From assembly GCA_035533075.1 (NCBI GenBank), contig DATLUO010000246.1:1-60899 (forward strand): a stretch of DNA of 60,899 nucleotides, in the 5' to 3' direction. Of the stretch, positions 28,212 to 37,286 are shown in pieces. Both the position numbers and the translations under genes were made by a program. Position 1 is the stretch's first letter. Each line of letters begins with the position of its first letter. This DNA comes from Pirellulales bacterium (GTDB lineage: Bacteria; Planctomycetota; Planctomycetia; Pirellulales; JAICIG01). Below the pieces are notes generated by a model, which saw only the letters and a list, made by a program, of their open reading frames with translations, was not told the origin of the DNA and searched no databases.

Positions 28212-29678
28212 TTGTTGACCGTGCTGATCGTTGACGACGACCGTAGCGTGCCGCACCTCTTCGAGCGCATCTTTGCCGGCACCCAAACGCGGGTCTGCAC
28301 GGCACGCACGGCGGCCGAAGGCGTGCAGTTGTTGGCCGAGTGCCGTCCCGACGTGGTGGTTCTCGACATCATGCTCCCCGACCAATCGGGTCTCGACACC
28401 TATCAACAAATTCACCGGCACGATCCCAAGTTGCCCGTCATCTTCATCACGGCCGGAGGCAGCAGCGAAACGGCGATCGAGGCCATGAAGCTGGGCGCCT
28501 ACGACTATCTGGTGAAGCCGCTCAACGTCATTGAGGTGCGCGATCTGGTGAACCGGGCACTCGACAACCGCCGGGCCATGCACGTGCCGGTGCAGTTGCC
28601 CGAAGGGCCGACCGCCGATGGTTCGGACGTGTTCATTGGCCGCTGCCCGGCGATGAACGACGTGTTCAAGCGGATCGGCCGCGTTGCCCCCCACAACGTG
28701 ACGGTCTTGATCCGCGGCGAGACGGGCACGGGCAAAGAACTTGTGGCGAGGGCCATTTACCAGCACAGTCCGCGCGCACACGCGCGGTTTCTGGCCGTCA
28801 ACATGTCGGCCATCCCAGACACCTTGCTGGAAAGCGAGTTGTTTGGCCACGAAAAAGGCTCGTTCACGGGCGCCGAAAACAGGCGGATCGGGCGCTTTGA
28901 GCAATCTTCCGGAGGCACGCTCTTTCTGGACGAAATCGGCGATCTTTCGCCGATGGTACAAAGCAAGCTCTTGCGATTGCTGCAGGAGCAGCGCTTCGAA
29001 CGCCTTGGCGGCAGCGAAACGATCAAGACCGACGTCCGGGTGATCGCCGCCACGAACCGCGATTTGGAGAAGATGGTCGAGGAGGGCGATTTCAGGGCGG
29101 ACCTCTATTATCGGCTGAACGGCTTCACCATTCAGCTTCCGCCGCTGCGCGAGAGGGGCGACGATTTGATTCTGCTCATTGGCCAGTTCTTCTCCCGCTT
29201 CGCTGCCGAGTTGGGCAAAGACGTGGCGGGCATCTCGCCCGAAGCGATGCAGATGCTGATGCGGTATCACTGGCCCGGCAACATTCGCGAGCTGCAAAGC
29301 GCCCTTCGCCAGGCGCTGTTGCACGCCAGCGGCCAGGTTTTGCTGCCGGAGTTCCTGCCCGAAGAGATCCGCACCGGCCGCAAAACACCGGCGTCGGCTC
29401 AGGCAGACGAAGGGCCCGGGTTCCGGCTGGAAGCGTTTATCGACGACGCCTTGGCCAACGGCGGCGAAGGCTTGCACGCGGCGTCGATCGCCGTCATGGA
29501 GCGTTACTTATTGGCGCGGGTGCTGGAAAAGACGGCCGGCAATCAATCGCAGGCGGCCAAAATACTCGGCATCACGCGGGGCAGCCTGCGCAACAAGATC
29601 CGCCAATATCGGATCGCGGTCGGCGCCGTCGTCAGTTCGGCCAACGGTGACAGCGACGATGAGGACGAAGGCGAATGA
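28212..29678 (+). CDS. NtrC-family sigma-54-dependent response regulator
   Basis: A 488-residue transcription activator. It has a receiver domain (IVDDDRS at 6-12, phospho-acceptor Asp52 in VVVLDIMLPD, Thr80, Lys102), a sigma-54 AAA+ domain (Walker A GETGTGKE 169-176, GSFTGA 216-221, GGTLFLDEIGDL Walker B) and a Fis-type helix-turn-helix (NQSQAAKILGITRGSLRNKI) followed by an acidic tail ending SDDEDEGE. The canonical GAFTGA loop reads GSFTGA, a known functional variation. I prefer the TTG at 28212, nine bases after AAGGAG, which puts the first beta strand at the N-terminus. No sensor kinase is adjacent, so its input is unknown. Confidence 0.95.
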   Translation: MLTVLIVDDDRSVPHLFERIFAGTQTRVCTARTAAEGVQLLAECRPDVVVLDIMLPDQSGLDTYQQIHRHDPKLPVIFITAGGSSETAIEAMKLGAYDYLVKPLNVIEVRDLVNRALDNRRAMHVPVQLPEGPTADGSDVFIGRCPAMNDVFKRIGRVAPHNVTVLIRGETGTGKELVARAIYQHSPRAHARFLAVNMSAIPDTLLESELFGHEKGSFTGAENRRIGRFEQSSGGTLFLDEIGDLSPMVQSKLLRLLQEQRFERLGGSETIKTDVRVIAATNRDLEKMVEEGDFRADLYYRLNGFTIQLPPLRERGDDLILLIGQFFSRFAAELGKDVAGISPEAMQMLMRYHWPGNIRELQSALRQALLHASGQVLLPEFLPEEIRTGRKTPASAQADEGPGFRLEAFIDDALANGGEGLHAASIAVMERYLLARVLEKTAGNQSQAAKILGITRGSLRNKIRQYRIAVGAVVSSANGDSDDEDEGE

Positions 29679-29718
29679 GCCGGCTTGCGGCCAGAGCGTG
29701 TGGGTTAAGCAAAACGTT

Positions 29719-29740
29719 GTAAGGTGGGGCAAGCGAGCTA
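29719..29740. repeat. Half REP between the regulator and aconitase genes
   Basis: GTAAGGTGGGGCAAGCGAGC matches the first half of the REP consensus (variant with GTAA) and then ends abruptly, 4 bases before the aconitase stop on the opposite strand. Confidence 0.7.
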
Positions 29741-29743
29741 GGT

Positions 29744-31717
29744 CTATCTGTTGACCGACGCAACCGCACGGCGAGGGGCGCCGGGCGAACGCCGCTTCGA
29801 CCAGTTGATAACCCCGCCGGCAATCAGAATCTCGATCTGCCGGTCCGACAACTGGTGGCGCGCCTCGAAGCGGTCGTGCCTGGCCGCGTTCTCCACGGTC
29901 ACGGTTTTGCCGGCCCGCAATTGCTCGGCGGGTTCGTCGATCGTGAGCACCGCCGCGTTGTTCAGCTCGTCGAACTGCGACTCGTCGCTGACGACCAGCG
30001 GTACAATGCCGAAATTGACGAGGTTCTGCCAGTGGATGCGAGCAAAACTCTTGGCCAGCACCAGCCGCAGTCCCAAGTAGCGAGGCGCCAGCGCCGCATG
30101 CTCGCGGCTTGAGCCTTGGCCATAGTTGTGCCCGCCGACAATCGCGTGATCGCCCCGCCGGCGAGCGCGCGAAACATACTCGCCGTCCACGGCGTAATAG
30201 ACGAACTCGCTCAATTTCGGCACATTGCTGCGATAGGGCAACACCTTGCTGCCCGCCGGCAGGATGTCGTCGGTCGAAATGTTATCGCCGACCCGCAGCA
30301 GCACGGGCAGCTCCAGCAGCTCGGGCAGCCCGTCGAACTCCGGCAGCGGGGCGATGTTCTCGCCTTGGATCAACTCCACCCGGCGGGCTTCGTCCGGCTT
30401 CAGTGGCGGCAAGAACAATTCGCGATTGAGCGAAGGCTGTTCGGGTTCTACGATGCGCGGATACGGCATATCGAGCGTGCGCGGGTCGGTGATTTCGCCC
30501 GCCAGGGCCGAAGCCGCGGCGGTCTCGGGGCTGACCAGGCAGACCTGGTCGTCGCCCGTGCCCGACCGGCCGCGAAAGTTGCGGGGCACGGTGCGCAGGC
30601 TCAGCTTGCCGGTGGCCGGCGCTTGTCCCATGCCGATGCAGCCGTTGCAGCCCGCTTGGTGCAAGCGGGCGCCGGCGTGAATCAACGACAGCAGATGCCC
30701 GTCGCGCACGAGATTTTCCAGAATCTGCCGCGACGTGGGGTTGACGTCGAACGAGACGCGTTCATGCACTCGACGTCCTCGGACCATCTCGGCCGGCACG
30801 GCAAAATCGCGATAACCGGGATTCGCCGACGAGCCGAGGTACGCCTGATAGATCGGCCGCCCTGCGACCTCGCGGACGGGCACCACGTTGTCGGGGCTGG
30901 AAGGCAGGGCGATCAACGGTTCCAGCTTCGCCAGATCCATTTCTTCCTCCAGGTCGTAGCTCGCGCCGTCGTCGGCCGCCAGTTCGGTCCAATCGCTCTC
31001 GCGTCCCTGCGACCGCAAGAACCGCCTGATTTCGCCATCGGAGGGAAAGACGGTCGTCGTGGCGCCCAGCTCGGTGCCCATATTGGCGATCACGTGCCGG
31101 TCCATGGCCGACAGCGACGCCAGGCCGGGGCCGTGGTACTCGAGGATGCGGCCCACCGCGCCCTTGACCGTGTGGCGACGCAGCATCTCCAACACGACAT
31201 CCTTGGCGCTCACCCAATCGGGCAGCTTGCCGGTCAGTCGCACGCCCCAAATTTCGGGCATCCGCACATAGAACGGCCGCCCGGCCATGGCCAGGGCCAC
31301 CTCGACGCCGCCGGCGCCGATGGCCAGCATGCCGATCGAGCCGGCGGCCGGCGTATGGCTGTCGGAGCCGAGCAGGGTTTTGCCGGGCTTGCCGAACCGT
31401 TCTTGGTGCAGCGGGTGGCTCACTCCGTTGCCGGGCCGGCTGAACCAGAGGCCATGACGCCGAGCGGCGCTGTACAGAAACAGGTGGTCTTCGGGATTCT
31501 TGTGGTCCTCTTGCAGCAGGTTGTGGTCGACATACTGCACTGAAACCTCCGTCTGCACGCGATCGACATCGAGCGCCTCAAGCTCCAGCATGACTGTCGT
31601 GCCGGTAGCGTCTTGCGTGAGGGTTTGATCGATTCGCAAGGCGATTTCTTCGCCCGGCGACATTTCGCCTTCGAGCAAATGCGACGCGATCAGTTTCTGA
31701 GCGACGTTCGAACGCAT
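29744..31717 (-). CDS. acn: Aconitate hydratase, short mitochondrial-like type
   Basis: The enzyme interconverts citrate and isocitrate in the TCA cycle using a 4Fe-4S cluster. From ATG 31717, with GGGAGGT upstream, it has 657 residues. Landmarks: HKNPEDH, GSDSHTPAAGSIGMLAIGAG, GCNGCIGMGQAPA (two cluster cysteines near residue 355), FRGRSGTGDDQVCLVSPETA, SHNYGQGSS-like GGHNYGQGSSREHAALAPRY and IVPLVVSDE. The place where aconitases usually have SCTN (third cluster Cys) reads LGSSANPGYRD near residue 296, without Cys; this may be a subfamily trait. The longest frame extends to 31816, but the extension is not family-like. Confidence 0.93.
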   Translation of the reverse strand: MRSNVAQKLIASHLLEGEMSPGEEIALRIDQTLTQDATGTTVMLELEALDVDRVQTEVSVQYVDHNLLQEDHKNPEDHLFLYSAARRHGLWFSRPGNGVSHPLHQERFGKPGKTLLGSDSHTPAAGSIGMLAIGAGGVEVALAMAGRPFYVRMPEIWGVRLTGKLPDWVSAKDVVLEMLRRHTVKGAVGRILEYHGPGLASLSAMDRHVIANMGTELGATTTVFPSDGEIRRFLRSQGRESDWTELAADDGASYDLEEEMDLAKLEPLIALPSSPDNVVPVREVAGRPIYQAYLGSSANPGYRDFAVPAEMVRGRRVHERVSFDVNPTSRQILENLVRDGHLLSLIHAGARLHQAGCNGCIGMGQAPATGKLSLRTVPRNFRGRSGTGDDQVCLVSPETAAASALAGEITDPRTLDMPYPRIVEPEQPSLNRELFLPPLKPDEARRVELIQGENIAPLPEFDGLPELLELPVLLRVGDNISTDDILPAGSKVLPYRSNVPKLSEFVYYAVDGEYVSRARRRGDHAIVGGHNYGQGSSREHAALAPRYLGLRLVLAKSFARIHWQNLVNFGIVPLVVSDESQFDELNNAAVLTIDEPAEQLRAGKTVTVENAARHDRFEARHQLSDRQIEILIAGGVINWSKRRSPGAPRRAVASVNR

Positions 31718-31899
31718 GCCTTTCACCTCCCGGCTCTTTGTTCGCATTTTTCGTGCCCAGGTGGCGGATATCCATTCATGGTCGTAGCGCTGTAGCGCTG
31801 AAGGAAATCCGTGCAAATCGGTGCGAGCCGCGGTAAACTAACAAGGGCCAACCGACGCCTTTCGGCGATCGACATCAAGAGAACCTGACTCTGAGGCGG

Positions 31900-32106
31900 G
31901 TGATCGAGGACGACCGCGCCGTACACGAAGCCCCGGAGCTGTTTTGCTTTGGTTTGCTGGAAGAGTTCGATACCGCGACGGTTCTTTGGCTCACGAACGC
32001 TCGCCAAGTGACGCTCCGCGGCGGCGGTCCGCCAGCGCGCGCCGCGTTCGCTGATTTAGGCGAGCGGTTTCGCGCCGCGGGCAAATCGCTCTCGATGGAG
32101 GACTAA
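31900..32106 (+). CDS. Possible small protein, 68 residues
   Basis: The frame from GTG 31900 reads VIEDDRAVHEAPELFCFGLL then EEFDTATVLWLTNARQVTLR, with a plausible protein-like pattern, and ends in KSLSMED. No ribosome-binding site at the proper distance is seen, and the frame remains open upstream, so it may be a fragment. No family is recognised. The gap between aconitase and the GT4 gene (31718-32127) holds nothing else. Confidence 0.3.
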   Translation: MIEDDRAVHEAPELFCFGLLEEFDTATVLWLTNARQVTLRGGGPPARAAFADLGERFRAAGKSLSMED

Positions 32107-32127
32107 GCGCCGCGTCGGACACAGATC

Positions 32128-33228
32128 TCAACGATTTGCGCCGGCGGGCGCCGCGGGCCGCGGGTTCAACGAAATGCACCGCGGTGATGTAAGGAACGTT
32201 TCCGGCTTCGTGGCGAGATTCCGGTAGATTCGCAAATAGGCGCGGGCCATGCGCGCGGCGGTGAACCGCTTTTCGAAGACGGCCCGGCAACGCTCGCGCG
32301 ACAACTCTCCCAAATGCTCGACGGCCCGTACCGCACCCTCCACATCCTCGACGATCAAGCCGCTGACTCCGTCGTCGATGATTTCGGGCACCGAACCTCG
32401 GCGCCAGGCAATCACCGGCAGGCCGCACGACATGGCTTCGATCATTACCAGCCCGAACGGCTCGGGCCAATCGACCGGAAAAAGCAGCGACTTGGCGTCT
32501 CCCAAGAAGCGCCCTTTGTCGCCTTCGCCGATCTCGCCGATGAACTCGATCAGCGGGTGGTCGAGCAGCGGGGCCACGCGGACTTGATAGTAGTCGCGAT
32601 CGGCGCGGTCGACCTTGGCCGCGATTTTCAACGGCATTCCGGTCCGTTTGGCAACCTCGATGGCGCGCTCGACGCCCTTCTCCGGTGAAATGCGTCCCAG
32701 AAAGGCCAGGTAACCGCCCGCCCCGTTGCCCGGCGAGTGCAGTTCGGGAGGCAACCCGTGATACACCGTCCCCTGCCAATTGATCCAGCTCAACGGTTTG
32801 CGCTGGTGGTTTGAGATCGAGGTCACAGGCGTCCCGCGGAATTTGCGATAGAGCGGCGCCAACTCTGCCAGGTCGAGCCGGCCGTGCAGCGTGGTCACAT
32901 GGCGGCACGACTGCCGTTGCGACACGGGAAAGTGCAGGTAATCGATGTGGAAGTGGATGACGTCGAACGAGTCGGCCCGTTCAAACACCTCTTCGATCAT
33001 GGTGATATGGCGGGCCAGTGGGTCGGTGCATCGCGGATCGAGCCGCAGTGCCTGCTCGCAGCAAGGCACGAGTTCTGCCCGTGTCACCGAATCGCCGCTG
33101 GCAAAGAGCGTCACCCTATGCCCTTGGCGAACAAGCTCCTCCGTCAAATAAGAGACAACCCGCTCGGTGCCACCATACAAACGCGGCGGCACGCTTTCGT
33201 AAAGCGGGGCAACTTGCGCAATCCTCAT
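32128..33228 (-). CDS. Glycosyltransferase family 4 protein
   Basis: A 366-residue GT-B fold glycosyltransferase. The N-terminal domain opens MRIAQVAPLYESVPPRLYGG TE, the acceptor-side loop typical of GT4, followed by FDVIHFHIDYLHFP. The C-terminal nucleotide-sugar domain has YLAFLGRISPEKGVERAIEV and the E-x7-E signature EPFGLVMIEAMSCGLPVIA. An AGGAGG ribosome-binding site precedes the ATG. Donor and acceptor are not deducible; divergence from a glucan-debranching gene suggests glycan or trehalose-type metabolism. There is no membrane segment. Confidence 0.93.
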   Translation of the reverse strand: MRIAQVAPLYESVPPRLYGGTERVVSYLTEELVRQGHRVTLFASGDSVTRAELVPCCEQALRLDPRCTDPLARHITMIEEVFERADSFDVIHFHIDYLHFPVSQRQSCRHVTTLHGRLDLAELAPLYRKFRGTPVTSISNHQRKPLSWINWQGTVYHGLPPELHSPGNGAGGYLAFLGRISPEKGVERAIEVAKRTGMPLKIAAKVDRADRDYYQVRVAPLLDHPLIEFIGEIGEGDKGRFLGDAKSLLFPVDWPEPFGLVMIEAMSCGLPVIAWRRGSVPEIIDDGVSGLIVEDVEGAVRAVEHLGELSRERCRAVFEKRFTAARMARAYLRIYRNLATKPETFLTSPRCISLNPRPAAPAGANR

Positions 33229-33404
33229 CAGAGCGTCCTCCTAAGATCCGTTCCCGCGCGTCCATTTTTTGTGGACGATGGCACTTGACGTGCAACAGCA
33301 AGCCGTGCTTTTTTGCGTGAAGCGGTAGCAAACCGCGCTCCAAAATTGGTGCAACATTAGCAAGCCGCGATCCTAGAACTGACCAGAGCACTTTAGGGAC
33401 GACC

Positions 33405-35684
33405 ATGACGACCGGCGAATCGGTGCGTGAGGTTAACCATCAGGCCAGCGACGGCGAGGAAGGCCCTTTTTATATCGTGGCTCCATCGCCTGGGGCCGAC
33501 GAACGGCGCCGCGTGCTGAAGCAGGGCGACACCTTTGCGGTGTTCGACCGGTTCGGCGATATCAAGCCCGGCGGGCACGGCGAAGAAGGACTGTACCATG
33601 AAGGTACGCGCCACCTCTCGGGCTTGGTGCTGGAATTGAACGGCGAACGCCCGCTCTTTTTGAGCTCGAACATCAAGGAAGACAACGCGCTGTTGGCCAT
33701 CGACCTGACCAATCGCGACCTGCACGACGGTCATCATGTCGCGCTGCAGCGCGGCAGCGTCCACTTGTTGCGCATCAAGTTTCTCTGGCAAGGACGGGCC
33801 TACGAACGGCTTCGCCTCCGGAACTTTGGCCGCCAGCCGGCGAAGCTGTCGTTCGCCTGGCGATTTGCCGCCGATTATGCCGACATTTTCGAGGTCCGCG
33901 GCACGACGCGCCACCGACGGGGCGAAAGCGAACGAGCGCGCGTTGCCGACGACCACGTCGTGCTTGCCTATCGCGGGCTCGACGGCGTCGTGCGGCGCAC
34001 ATGTTTGCAATTCTCCCCCGCCCCCCATCGGCTGACTCGTGCCCAGGCGGTGTTCGAGGCCGATCTCGCTCCCGGCGCCGATCTGACCTATTATCTTACC
34101 GTTTCCTGCGAGCACGACCGCCAGGCCCGTAGTGTAGGCGTCCCCGCTTGCACAGCGGCAGGCGAGACGCCTGCACCACAAAGCGCGGCTGGCGAGGCGC
34201 GTGCGCCACAAGCACTGTCGTATGACGCCGCCATGCAACGCGCCGTCGGGACGTTGAAAGCGGCCCGGCAGCAAGCCTGTGAAGTGACCACGTCGAACGA
34301 GCGGTTCAACGATTGGCTCAACCGCAGCATCGCCGATCTGGACATGATGATTACCGAGACGCCGTGGGGCGAGTATCCCTACGCCGGCGTGCCCTGGTTC
34401 AGCACGCCTTTCGGCCGCGACGGAATCATCACGGCGCTGGAATACCTCTGGCTGGCCCCCAGCGTGGCCCGCGGGGTGCTCACCTACCTCGCCCAGACGC
34501 AGGCCAGCGAGGTCCACGATGAGCGCGATGCGGAACCGGGCAAGATCCTGCACGAAACCCGCGGCGGCGAAATGGCGGCGCTCGGCGAGGTGCCGTTCGC
34601 CCGGTACTACGGCAGCGTCGACTCCACGCCGCTGTTTGTGCTGCTGGCGGCGGCCTATTACCAGCGCACCGCCGACCGCGAGCTGATCGAGTCGCTCTGG
34701 CCGCACATCGAGCGGGCACTTGCCTGGATGCGTTTTTTCGGTGACGCCGACGGCGACGGCTTTATCGAGTATGCACGGCACTCGTCGCAAGGACTCGTGC
34801 AGCAGGGCTGGAAGGACTCGCACGATTCGGTGTTTCACGCCGATGGCTCGTTGGCCAAGGCGCCGATCGCGCTCTGCGAAGTTCAGGGCTACGCCTATGC
34901 CGCCCAGCGCGGCGCCGCCCGGCTGGCCGCCGCCTTGGGAAAAGAAACCGAGGCCGCCGAACTGGCCCGCCACACGGAGCAACTGCGGGAAAAGTTCGAG
35001 CAGGCCTTCTGGTGCGACGAGCTGGGCACGTACGCCATGGCGCTCGACGGCGACAAACAGCCCTGCCGCGTGCGCAGCTCGAACGCGGGGCATTGCCTCT
35101 ACACGGGCATCGCCCACGCCGAACGCGCCCGACGCGTCGCCGCCGGCTTGTTGAGCGACGCGTCGTTTTCGGGCTGGGGCATCCGCACGATCGCAGCCGG
35201 CCAGCCGCGCTACAATCCGATGTCCTACCACAACGGCTCGGTGTGGCCCCACGACAACGCCTTGATCGCCAAGGGCCTGGCCCGTTTTGGACTGAAGCAG
35301 GACGCGTCGAGAATCCTGACCGGCCTGTTCGACGCCAGCTTGTTTGTCGATCTTTCTCGGTTGCCGGAGCTGTTTTGCGGCTTCCCACGGCGCCCGGACG
35401 AAGGACCGACGCTTTATCCGGTGGCCTGTTTGCCGCAATCGTGGGCGGCCGCCGCCGTGTTTTTGCTGTTGCAGGCATGCATGGGTCTGCGCATCTCGGC
35501 CCCCACGGCGCAAATCCAGTTTTTGGACCCGATGCTGCCGCGCTGGCTGGACGAGGTGCGGATCCGCAATTTGCAAGTCGGGCCCGCCACGGTCGACTTG
35601 CTGTTGCGACGCCACGCCGAAGACGTGGCCGTCAACGTGCTCTCGCGAAAGGGCGGCGCGGTGAGAGTGATGGTGGAAAAATAA
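33405..35684 (+). CDS. Amylo-alpha-1,6-glucosidase/glycogen debranching-type protein
   Basis: A 759-residue protein. The N-terminal beta-domain (FDRFGDIKPGGHGEEGLYHE, then GTRHLSGLVLELNG) is the usual glycogen-debranching N-terminal domain. From about residue 300 an (alpha/alpha)6 barrel like GH63/GH15 begins: YAGVPWFSTPFGRDGIITAL, GKILHETRGGEMA, WKDSHDSVFHADG and YNPMSYHNGSVWPHDNALIA. Family members remove alpha-1,6 branches or act on related glucosides. Residues about 242-269 (VGVPACTAAGETPAPQSAAG and so on) come from a repeat inserted in frame between the two domains. The gene is divergent from GT4. Confidence 0.9.
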   Translation: MTTGESVREVNHQASDGEEGPFYIVAPSPGADERRRVLKQGDTFAVFDRFGDIKPGGHGEEGLYHEGTRHLSGLVLELNGERPLFLSSNIKEDNALLAIDLTNRDLHDGHHVALQRGSVHLLRIKFLWQGRAYERLRLRNFGRQPAKLSFAWRFAADYADIFEVRGTTRHRRGESERARVADDHVVLAYRGLDGVVRRTCLQFSPAPHRLTRAQAVFEADLAPGADLTYYLTVSCEHDRQARSVGVPACTAAGETPAPQSAAGEARAPQALSYDAAMQRAVGTLKAARQQACEVTTSNERFNDWLNRSIADLDMMITETPWGEYPYAGVPWFSTPFGRDGIITALEYLWLAPSVARGVLTYLAQTQASEVHDERDAEPGKILHETRGGEMAALGEVPFARYYGSVDSTPLFVLLAAAYYQRTADRELIESLWPHIERALAWMRFFGDADGDGFIEYARHSSQGLVQQGWKDSHDSVFHADGSLAKAPIALCEVQGYAYAAQRGAARLAAALGKETEAAELARHTEQLREKFEQAFWCDELGTYAMALDGDKQPCRVRSSNAGHCLYTGIAHAERARRVAAGLLSDASFSGWGIRTIAAGQPRYNPMSYHNGSVWPHDNALIAKGLARFGLKQDASRILTGLFDASLFVDLSRLPELFCGFPRRPDEGPTLYPVACLPQSWAAAAVFLLLQACMGLRISAPTAQIQFLDPMLPRWLDEVRIRNLQVGPATVDLLLRRHAEDVAVNVLSRKGGAVRVMVEK
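34129..34211. repeat. GTAG-type repeat inserted in frame inside a coding gene
   Basis: The element begins GTAGTGTAGGCGTCCCCGCT and contains two imperfect 30-base units ending CACCACAA and CGCCACAA, with internal stems (AGGCGTC with GACGCCT). It lies wholly within the debranching-enzyme gene and adds about 28 residues rich in Ala, Pro and Gly between domains. Confidence 0.7.
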
Positions 35685-35717
35685 AAGCCCGTGGGCCGGA
35701 CGTGGCACACGGGCTTT
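35685..35717. terminator. Hairpin after the debranching gene
   Basis: AAAGCCCGTG (35685-35694) pairs perfectly with CACGGGCTTT (35708-35717); the first arm starts right after the stop codon. The A- and T-ended arms suggest a bidirectional intrinsic terminator, although the T-run is short. Confidence 0.6.
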
Positions 35718-36197
35718 GCGGATGGGTGCCCCAAGCGCGATTCGAATCAGCCGGTTTGCACGGCGATCCGAACAACGCCGCGGGCCCGGCGAGCTCGTGG
35801 AGTTCTCTGGATCCGATTGGCGCTCAAGTCTTTATGTTCAGGAAGCCTCGATCCAGGCCGCAAGACGCCGTTTCGATCGACTGCCGAATTGGCAGCCGCC
35901 TCAGCGGAACCCATGTGATTCGAACCTTAACGGCGGCGGTCTTCCGGTTGTTCTTAAATCCTTGCAGGATTTCCAGATTCGGACGACCGCCGCGGCGGAA
36001 GCGCGCATCGCGCTGCGGTGGCGCGCCAGTTGCAACGCGGCTCGCGCAGAAGCACCGAGATTGCACACGGCAACGCGGTCGGCGAACGCACAAGGCCGCG
36101 ACCTCATTTCCCCCGCCGGTCCTTGGCCGCGTTAAACTTACGCCCGCGGGCGGACGACCCGACTGGCGTTGCCGTGGCCTCAAGAGGAGGACGAACC
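35718..36197. other. Non-coding stretch with structured repeats
   Basis: I find no gene in these 480 bases. They hold a 25-base word at 35876-35900 that recurs with one mismatch at 39470-39494, and a structured segment at 35929-35996 (GCGGCGGTC with GACCGCCGC, enclosing AAATCC/GGATTT). A minus-strand frame (IRQSI, LQGFKNNRKTAAVKVRITW) looks vaguely protein-like but is probably repeat-derived. The AGGAGG before 36198 belongs to the next gene. Confidence 0.45.
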
Positions 36198-37268
36198 ATG
36201 ACGCCTATCCGCTGGACATTTCATGACTGCGACGAGTTGATCAAGGCCGAGGTCGAGGCCTATTGGAACAAGAAGGCCCCGCGCCTGGAACGTCTGCTGA
36301 AAACTTTTCCCGAAGGCCTGCGCGACTTGAGCGTTTCGGTTTATCACAACCGGCCGCGTGCCGTATTCGACGGCCGAGCGGTGCTCGAATTGCCCTCGCG
36401 CACGCTGGCGGCTGGCGCTAGCGAGAAAGACCTTCGCGCCCTGGTCGACCGACTGGCCGACGTGTTGGCGACGGAGATCAAGCGCCATCGCTCGCGCTTG
36501 CGGCACGACTGGGTCTATCGGCGAAAGAGCCGCCGCCGCGACGAGCTGACCGCCGCGGGCCCGATGCTGGAACAAGACCGTCGCGAACGCCGCCGCGAAG
36601 CGTTCTTCGAGTTGCTGATGCCCATCCTGCGGCCGCTCAAAGAGCACGCGCGGCGAGAAGTGCGGTTGTTGGAAAAACAAGGAACGATCGGGCGCGGCGA
36701 AGTCACGGCGGCCGACATCCTGAGCGAAGCCGTGCTGCGCGCCTGGGAAGAGTTCGATCAGCGTCCGTCCGGATGGCATCTCGATGTGTGGCTGATGGAT
36801 GTCATGGACGATTGTCTCGACAAACTGCGCAGCGAACCGAAGAGGGTGCCGCTGAGCAACCGGTTACTGGCCGAGATGGCCGAGGAGCGCGACGGCGGCC
36901 GCTGGTCGGCATCGGCCGTGACGATGGAAGACTTGATGCCCGGCGAGGAGAGCAGCCTGGCTTGGGACGATCTTGGGCGGGCCGAGCAACAGGACCGCGT
37001 CGATCGGCTGCTGGGGACCATGCCGGGGCGCCGGCGCGACGCCTTCACGCAGTTCATTCTGGAGGGCTTCGACGCGGCGGAGATCGCCATGATTCAAGAC
37101 CGGACCGAAGCGGAAGTGAAGGCCGACATCGAGGCGGCGCGCCAGGCGCTCAAAGAGCTGTTGCTGGGGCACGCCCCGAGCCAAGCTGACGGCCATGAGG
37201 CAGCGGCGGCGCGTGACGGGGCCGACGAGCCAAGCGGCAGGCCGGTTGAGGCTGCGGCAAATGGATAA
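36198..37268 (+). CDS. Fusion of an HPF/RaiA-like ribosome-hibernation domain to a sigma-70-like module
   Basis: A 356-residue protein; the ATG at 36198 follows GAGGAGGACGAACC. Residues 3-105 have the beta-alpha-beta-beta-alpha pattern of HPF/RaiA: a helix KAEVEAYWNKKAPRLERLLK, strand DLSVSVYHN, strand AVLELPSRTLAA, and helix LRALVDRLADVLATEIKRHR ending in the basic KRHRSRLRHD, as in proteins that sit in the 30S decoding site. Residues 130-212 resemble sigma region 2 (AADILSEAVLRAWEEFDQRP, WHLDVWLMDVMDDCLDKL), and residues 265-322 region 4 (LLGTMPGRRRDAFTQFILEG then FDAAEIAMIQDRTEAEVKAD). The region-4 helix-turn-helix is less basic than in classical ECF factors. The 5' end of the next gene is 18 bases away. 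Domain assignment is by pattern; function is inferred. Confidence 0.7.
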   Translation: MTPIRWTFHDCDELIKAEVEAYWNKKAPRLERLLKTFPEGLRDLSVSVYHNRPRAVFDGRAVLELPSRTLAAGASEKDLRALVDRLADVLATEIKRHRSRLRHDWVYRRKSRRRDELTAAGPMLEQDRRERRREAFFELLMPILRPLKEHARREVRLLEKQGTIGRGEVTAADILSEAVLRAWEEFDQRPSGWHLDVWLMDVMDDCLDKLRSEPKRVPLSNRLLAEMAEERDGGRWSASAVTMEDLMPGEESSLAWDDLGRAEQQDRVDRLLGTMPGRRRDAFTQFILEGFDAAEIAMIQDRTEAEVKADIEAARQALKELLLGHAPSQADGHEAAAARDGADEPSGRPVEAAANG

Positions 37269-37286
37269 GGAATAAAGGAGGGTGCC

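Noticed and set aside
35744-35760. tRNA T-arm-like word GATTCGAATC
   Set aside because: No acceptor, D or anticodon arm can be built around it on either strand.
35824-36183. 119-residue minus-strand frame, possibly a transposase piece
   Set aside because: Only a short segment looks protein-like, and it lies on a repeated word; no transposase motif is visible.
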